A stretch of 64,000 nt of DNA from Torreya grandis. Lineage: Eukaryota; Streptophyta; Pinopsida; Cupressales; Taxaceae. This document shows, piece after piece, positions 59,179 through 64,000 of the stretch. Location: contig JARHVA010000081.1 of NCBI GenBank assembly GCA_037957365.1, positions 3,742,001 through 3,806,000 on the forward strand. Reading direction: 5' to 3'. The stretch's first letter is position 1, and every line of letters begins with the position of its first letter. A program made the position numbers and the translations under genes. A model generated the notes under the pieces. It worked only from the letters and a program-made list of their open reading frames with translations. It did no database searches and was not told where the DNA came from.

Positions 59179-60689
59179 ATGTCTCCATTGTATTTGAGTT
59201 TGGTAAATTATGAAAACTATGGAAGCCATGCCTCTATGACATGACCCCACTAATATGTCCCTCCTTTTGAGGTGAGGGAAAGTATAAATTGGCAGTTACC
59301 TTACCTCAAATTGATAAGATAACCATGTAAACTATGAATGTCTCATGTAACATATATGAAAAACATATCTAGGTAGAAATATCATTGAAGCATGAAGAAT
59401 GTGATCATATCAAGTCCTAAGATGAATGATGTAGATCATGGAAAAGTTTATGTAGTACATTATAATATCAACAATAAATTAATCACATGCATAAGATCTC
59501 TAAAAATAAAATCAAAATATAATGGTCCAAAGAGACTGCAAACAAGAGGCATGCTTAAATATTGTACAATTGCAGGTACATGACTTAGTCAAATGTCCAC
59601 AAAATCTAGATTGACATATTAAAATGTCAACATACAACAAGGGATGACATATTCAAATGTAATAGAGGAAAACAAAGGCATGGGAGATAAAATCAATACA
59701 TCATATTTAAATAATCAAACAAGTAAAATAAGACACTCAAGGAGATATATATGGGAAAGATGTAAGCAACCAACATAAACATAACATATTAGTACCTAGA
59801 TATATGTATTAAAAATAAATGTTAAGTACCTATCATATCAATTACACTGCAAATATATAAACATGAATAATTTTATGTGTAAGTACATAAGATCAAACAT
59901 GATAATGTAAAGTGACCATAAAATGATATAAATAGATGTATTATAATCAAAAAAGTGGATGCCCCTAATGTCCATATGACACAAATAGAGGATAAGGCCT
60001 AACATCTGAAAGTGCATAGAACATGTATCTATGCATGCATTTATTACACTCAAAAGATGCATGAAACATATGTGTATATAGAAATAAATTATGTTACATC
60101 CACAAATATGGAACTAACAACATAGATGCCAATGAGCTAATAGAACATGTAAATGCTGAAATTATTTTTGGATATTTGATTTTTTTGGGGGTCCTTTTAG
60201 AATACTTGACTAGAAAATAATATCTCATGATCTCATCCAAAGGATATTCATAGGTATCTCCCCACTGGGAACTTGGTGCAATAAACTCATAGTACTACCA
60301 AGGAGCATGTATAGGTGTAATGTTTATCATTATAGAATTTGTGATGCTCAGCATATGTAAAATAGGACTTTGTGGCCATGAATAAACAATAGTAATATGG
60401 GTTTGATGAAATGATCATTGGATGGTCTATGGATTATTTTAAATGGAAGTATATGCACATGTTTAGGTGATCTAGATATCTGAATATGATGTGTAGGAGA
60501 TGAGGGTTTTGTGGAACCCCATGTGAATATCTAATGTAATTATCATTCAAGTACAAGTCACCTTGTAAAATGTAATTATTTATTGATTACACTTTTATGG
60601 AATATTAACCTTAGTAGGTTTGATAATTAACTACATGGGTATAAAATTATCTTATTCAAATGGATGTTCATATGAATTTCAAAAAATGT

Positions 60690-61030
60690 AACTAACCAAT
60701 TGGCATGGATGCATTTAACACACCCATACACTATAAAAGGTAATGCTTGAAGTGTATGTATCCAAGGTCATCCTAATAATGTTTCAAAGACACTTGTGGA
60801 AGGTATAACTGAGAAGGTTGTAACCACATATTTGAGACCCACCTATAAAGGTAAGTCAATCTCACCAAGAACCTATTGGAGGTCCCACCAAATTCTCTAA
60901 CTAATCTAGTCTAAGGATGTAAATCATGATTTGTATAACCCAAATGCATAATTAATGTCATGGTTCAATCATCATCACTTGTATAATTATCAATCATAAC
61001 ACTATGTATAGGTTGGTGATCAAGGTATGA
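60690..61030 (-). pseudogene. Aspartic protease (element 4)
   Basis: Minus-strand frame with SVMIDNYTSDDD in the place of the usual D-x-G-S-x-x-N active site, then TRLVREFGG (family motif VraFDG), and LLG-stop-PWIHTLQALPF. The LLGRPWIH motif with CGA changed to TGA is diagnostic for a group of plant Ty3/gypsy proteases. At least four stops are present. It follows gag in the same direction. From 59270 to 60690, where RT would follow, I see no recognisable domain. Confidence 0.75.
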
Positions 61031-61289
61031 TCAAATGAATAAGGAATGAAGATTCAAGTCATCATCCCTAATCTTACTATCATCAAAATTAATAGAGGGT
61101 CTCTAAACCGTAGGAGATATATGGTGTGTATAAGTACAAATAATACCATCTAATGGGTGCCCATAATGTGATGAAGGAGGATGTGCATTATATGAAATTT
61201 ATAATTTTGGATATTTTTTATAATGATCTTGAGAATGGTTGTTAAATATTTTATGCTTGTGGTGATCACTAGGTTGTGAACCTGATTTT

Positions 61290-62540
61290 GTTAGAGGGTC
61301 ATCAAATATAATATTTTGGTCATATACGAGGTATTAGATCTTATGATTTAAGGCAAAACATTTGTTTGTAGAATGTGTAGGGTTGTGGTGACATTCACAA
61401 TAAGCATTCACATCATAAAATTTGGGTAGGGGTCTACTCATATCAACCTCTATAAGATGAGGGAGAGATTTAAGGTGACACTTTACAAGCTATGGGAGTA
61501 ATGAAGGAAGAGGCTCAGATAAGCATGTAAATTCTCTCTATGGTGAATTAGATAAGATAAGTGGATTATGATGATGTGACACTACATTAACTATGGTAGT
61601 TATTTCATTTTTAGGCTCAAGGAGATTTACCTTGTAAATTATTTTGATAGTAAACTTGGTATAAGATGTAGATGTAGTCGGTGTGTTTGTTACATACTTA
61701 AGTTTGTTCAATAAGATAAGTTTAATTTCAAAATCATGAACAATGTGGCATAAGTCATAAAATATTTGAAATTTTTGAAAATAATATACTCATGTAAAGA
61801 ATTAATCAAAGTTTATTTGAAAATGACTTGAAGTTATTTATCTACCATAGGATTTATCATTTTAGCTAACATTGTCTTGCACCTCAAGACATATTCATTG
61901 ATAGGTTCATTATTTCCTTATTTAGTTTTTGTAATTAAGGAATAAGAAACCTTTTTAGTAATGTTAATAGAGAAGTGTGCCAAAACCTAATCTGAAAGGG
62001 GTTCAAATGCATTTACTAATTGAGTTGCTAAATCTTAGAACCACCTTAAAGCAATATATTTTAAGATCCATGTAAATAATTTATTTAGAATTTTATCATT
62101 GGAGGCATAATCAAGGCATGCCACATAAAATATCAAATATGTTGTTTAGGATCACCCTTTCCATCATAAAATGTGAACTTAGGTGCAAAAAACTAATTGG
62201 AAAGGGGTGAAATATATCTCTAGTATAAGAGGATTATGCAACACCTCTTATGAATTAATAGTATAAGGTGATTTCATAAAATTTTGTTTAATATTGGTAA
62301 CCTTAGTTTGAAAAGTTTTATATTTTGGATAAGATATTTCACTTCTTGGTATTTAATGTTGGAAGGAGGTGTGCCCATTGGTTGGGTAGATATAGGAATT
62401 AGATCCAAAAATTGGGTTGAAGTATTAAGGTTTCCTATGTAAGATGTGGCAACAATAGTTTCATGGAACAAATGTTGAAATACATATCTCATGACCCCAT
62501 TAGAAGTATGAAATGTTAGTGTGATCAAGGGGAGGGTTAT
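61290..62540 (-). pseudogene. Gag with zinc knuckle (element 4)
   Basis: From right to left: an open 84-codon segment at 62274-62528 ending in KYQEVKYLIQNIKLFKLRLP, then FAPKFTFYDGKGDPKQHI at about 62140-62195, the start of a Retrotrans_gag domain, which continues with many stops. Near 61330-61430 comes RPLPKFYDVNAYCECHHNPT followed by HSTNKCFALNHKI, a zinc-knuckle-like motif with spacing common in plant Ty3 gag (Y-C-x-x-H ... H-x-T-x-x-C). The N-terminal leader lies in 62540-63310, with no motif. Confidence 0.75.
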
Positions 62541-63311
62541 TAGTATATGGGGATGACCTAAATCTCTAATAACATGATCAATAGATGGACTTGATTGTTC
62601 ATATCTATGATTTTTGATTTTTTAGTTTCTAATATGGTTATTAGGATTTCATCATGTTATTCATGTCTTTGATGAATGTGCTCATGAAAAAATGTAACTA
62701 ATTTTACTTTCTCATGATTTATTTGCTCATGTTCCTTAGTTTCATTAGACACATGGTTTTCATTATCATAACATTCTTCTATCATAAACTCATCAGTATG
62801 TTTTTTCATTCTCAACATGTGTACCATAATGGATCATAGGATTAGGATCTTCATTAGTTTGAGACATCATATGCGGTAGGAAAGGAAACTCAATGTGTTC
62901 AATAGGCATGCTTCTGAGTCTAGGGATATGCTTAGGTTGCATGCAAAATATATAAGAAATGAAAAAGTATAATAATTTAAAAACTTAACTAACGTAAAAC
63001 CCTAGGAATTAAAAAGAAATTCATTCATATAAATCAGATTCACAAAATGTTTAACACTAAAATATAGATTAGGGGAATTTAGGGTTAAAGGAGTAGATAT
63101 AACTTAGGGCACAAGGATTATAGACTATCTCTAAAGCAATCCAATTAATTACAAAACTTAGATAAACATATACTAGATTTATTATGCTGAGATAAGATAA
63201 AAATGGAAAGTATAGTTATGCTAGATATTGCAAGGATAATGAAAATAAGATAGTTGGTTCTAAAGCTGATACAGATCTAGATCTAGAACGTTCAAAAGGT
63301 AGACTAGATAT

Positions 63312-63332
63312 AGATTTTATATCAGTCGCCTA
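63312..63332 (-). other. Probable primer-binding site of element 4
   Basis: Minus-strand TAGGCGACTGATATAAAATC beside the LTR end; resembles the TGGTGACTC type of element 1 with changes. Confidence 0.45.
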
Positions 63333-63336
63333 ATTA

Positions 63337-64000
63337 TATAGAATTTACCTCTATAGCCATAGAAACTTATATCAACCTGGGATGGTTGCATCAATGTTTC
63401 TATCTAGATCAAATGTAGGTGTCTAGTATGGACAACTAGAAAGGAGGTTATGGGTTATGTGTTGCCTTCACTCTGGTGCATTAATATATGGGTCATCGAA
63501 TATTGTTTATTATCAAATTAAAAAAATCCCAATTCTTCATTTTTATAATGGTTGTGAAAAAATGGGTTAGTGGGCACACAGTGTCAAACTTCTCCAAATA
63601 ACCCTTTGTCTTTGAGCATTGTCTACATATCCAATACTCTGTAGAGGGCCTCAAACTTATGTATATATTTTCTGCATGTTAGCTTGTGTGTGAATCATGA
63701 AATATATGATAAACAAGTATAAAAATGACCTAGCTTATAACTTGGAAAATGTGGATCATAGAATGATCCTTCAATACTTTAGACCTATAGATGTCTTATC
63801 CTTATAATTGACATAGAAATAAAGGAAGATAGGGAAGCTTTTTTTCACTTGAGTGCTTGATTGAATTCTTTTAGTAAGTTGTATTTTGAGTAAGTAAGAA
63901 GTTGTCAGGTGAATAATGAATGAGGATTGATCATGTATATATATACCAATCAATTTGGATAATATCTCACATAAATCAATAAGGCCAATAATAGGGACAC
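63337..64000 (-). repeat. 5' LTR of element 4, cut by window edge
   Basis: Collinear with 57120-57800: shared AATTTACCTCTATAGCCATAG, GTGTCTAGTATGGA, TGTGTGTGAATCA, TTTTTTCACTTGAGT. Confidence 0.75.

Larger units (their letters stand above)
57111..59249 (-). repeat. 3' LTR of element 4
   Basis: The plus-strand start matches the other LTR (CCTAATTCTAG and AATTTACCTCTGTAGCCATAG). The other end is placed at ATGACCCCA because minus-strand TGGGGTCAT follows a purine-rich AAAAGGAGGGACATATTAG at 59250-59268, a good polypurine tract. This end cannot be tested against the partner LTR. Confidence 0.6.
57111..64000 (-). mobile_element. Ty3/gypsy gag-protease element (element 4), partial
   Basis: Direct repeats at 57111-59249 and from 63337 to the window edge flank about 4.1 kb containing, on the minus strand, a probable primer-binding site, gag and protease. 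RT, RNase H and integrase motifs were not seen between protease and the left LTR (59270-60690). The protein family differs from elements 1-3: it has a zinc knuckle and the LLG-x-PWIH protease motif. The right LTR is cut by the window edge. Confidence 0.75.

Overview
The window is intergenic DNA from a large, repeat-filled plant nuclear genome. I found no intact host gene, tRNA, rRNA or CRISPR array. Almost everything recognisable is LTR retrotransposon in several states of decay, nested and flanked by large inverted repeats. The sequence is AT-rich (about one third G+C by eye). Very long LTRs (2.2-4.6 kb in the Ty3/gypsy elements) and old, slowly removed insertions suggest a big-genome seed plant, possibly a gymnosperm. 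The taxon is an inference.

Left part (1-23.6 kb). Positions 1-3642 hold a minus-strand Ty3/gypsy element (element 1) whose 3' half lies outside the window. Its order is gag, protease, an RNase H-like domain, then reverse transcriptase. Its probable LTR (from 3643) holds a repeat of about 63-bp spacing. After a block of TTGAACC/GGTTCAA repeats and the 3' tail of another LTR comes element 2 (about 6045-23604, plus strand), a gag-protease-only Ty3 relative with LTRs of about 4.6 kb. Its left LTR is split by a complete copia insertion (copia-1, 6973-11814, minus strand). That insertion has an ATATT target duplication and similar LTRs, but lacks most of gag, the protease and the integrase core.

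Middle part (25.1-42.9 kb). A Ty3/gypsy element of about 11.1 kb (element 3, 26705-37836, target duplication GGAAG) sits inside an older inverted repeat with arms of about 1.35 kb (25085-26437 and 37842-39195). Its order is gag, protease, extra RNase H, RT, classical RNase H, integrase. All domains are broken by stops and frameshifts. Its LTRs carry arrays of 42-bp half-units built on CCCTTC...GAAGGG palindromes and differ in copy number. Past the right arm are a stretch without recognisable genes and a very AT-rich block with diverged tandem units.

Right part (42.9-64 kb). A badly decayed copia element (copia-2, 42963-52790, minus strand) has LTRs of about 2.8 kb. Next to it is a second inverted repeat (53045-57065) whose arms hold an unidentified peptide-coding fragment joined to a piece of LTR. 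A final minus-strand Ty3/gypsy element (element 4, 57111 to beyond 64000) again shows gag and protease but no recognisable RT or integrase.

The points most worth following are the extra RNase H placed between protease and RT in two different Ty3 families, the short-palindrome or periodic arrays in several LTRs, the two large inverted repeats, and the unidentified conserved ORF fragment in the second one. All coordinates of LTR and arm ends without a stated target duplication are approximate.
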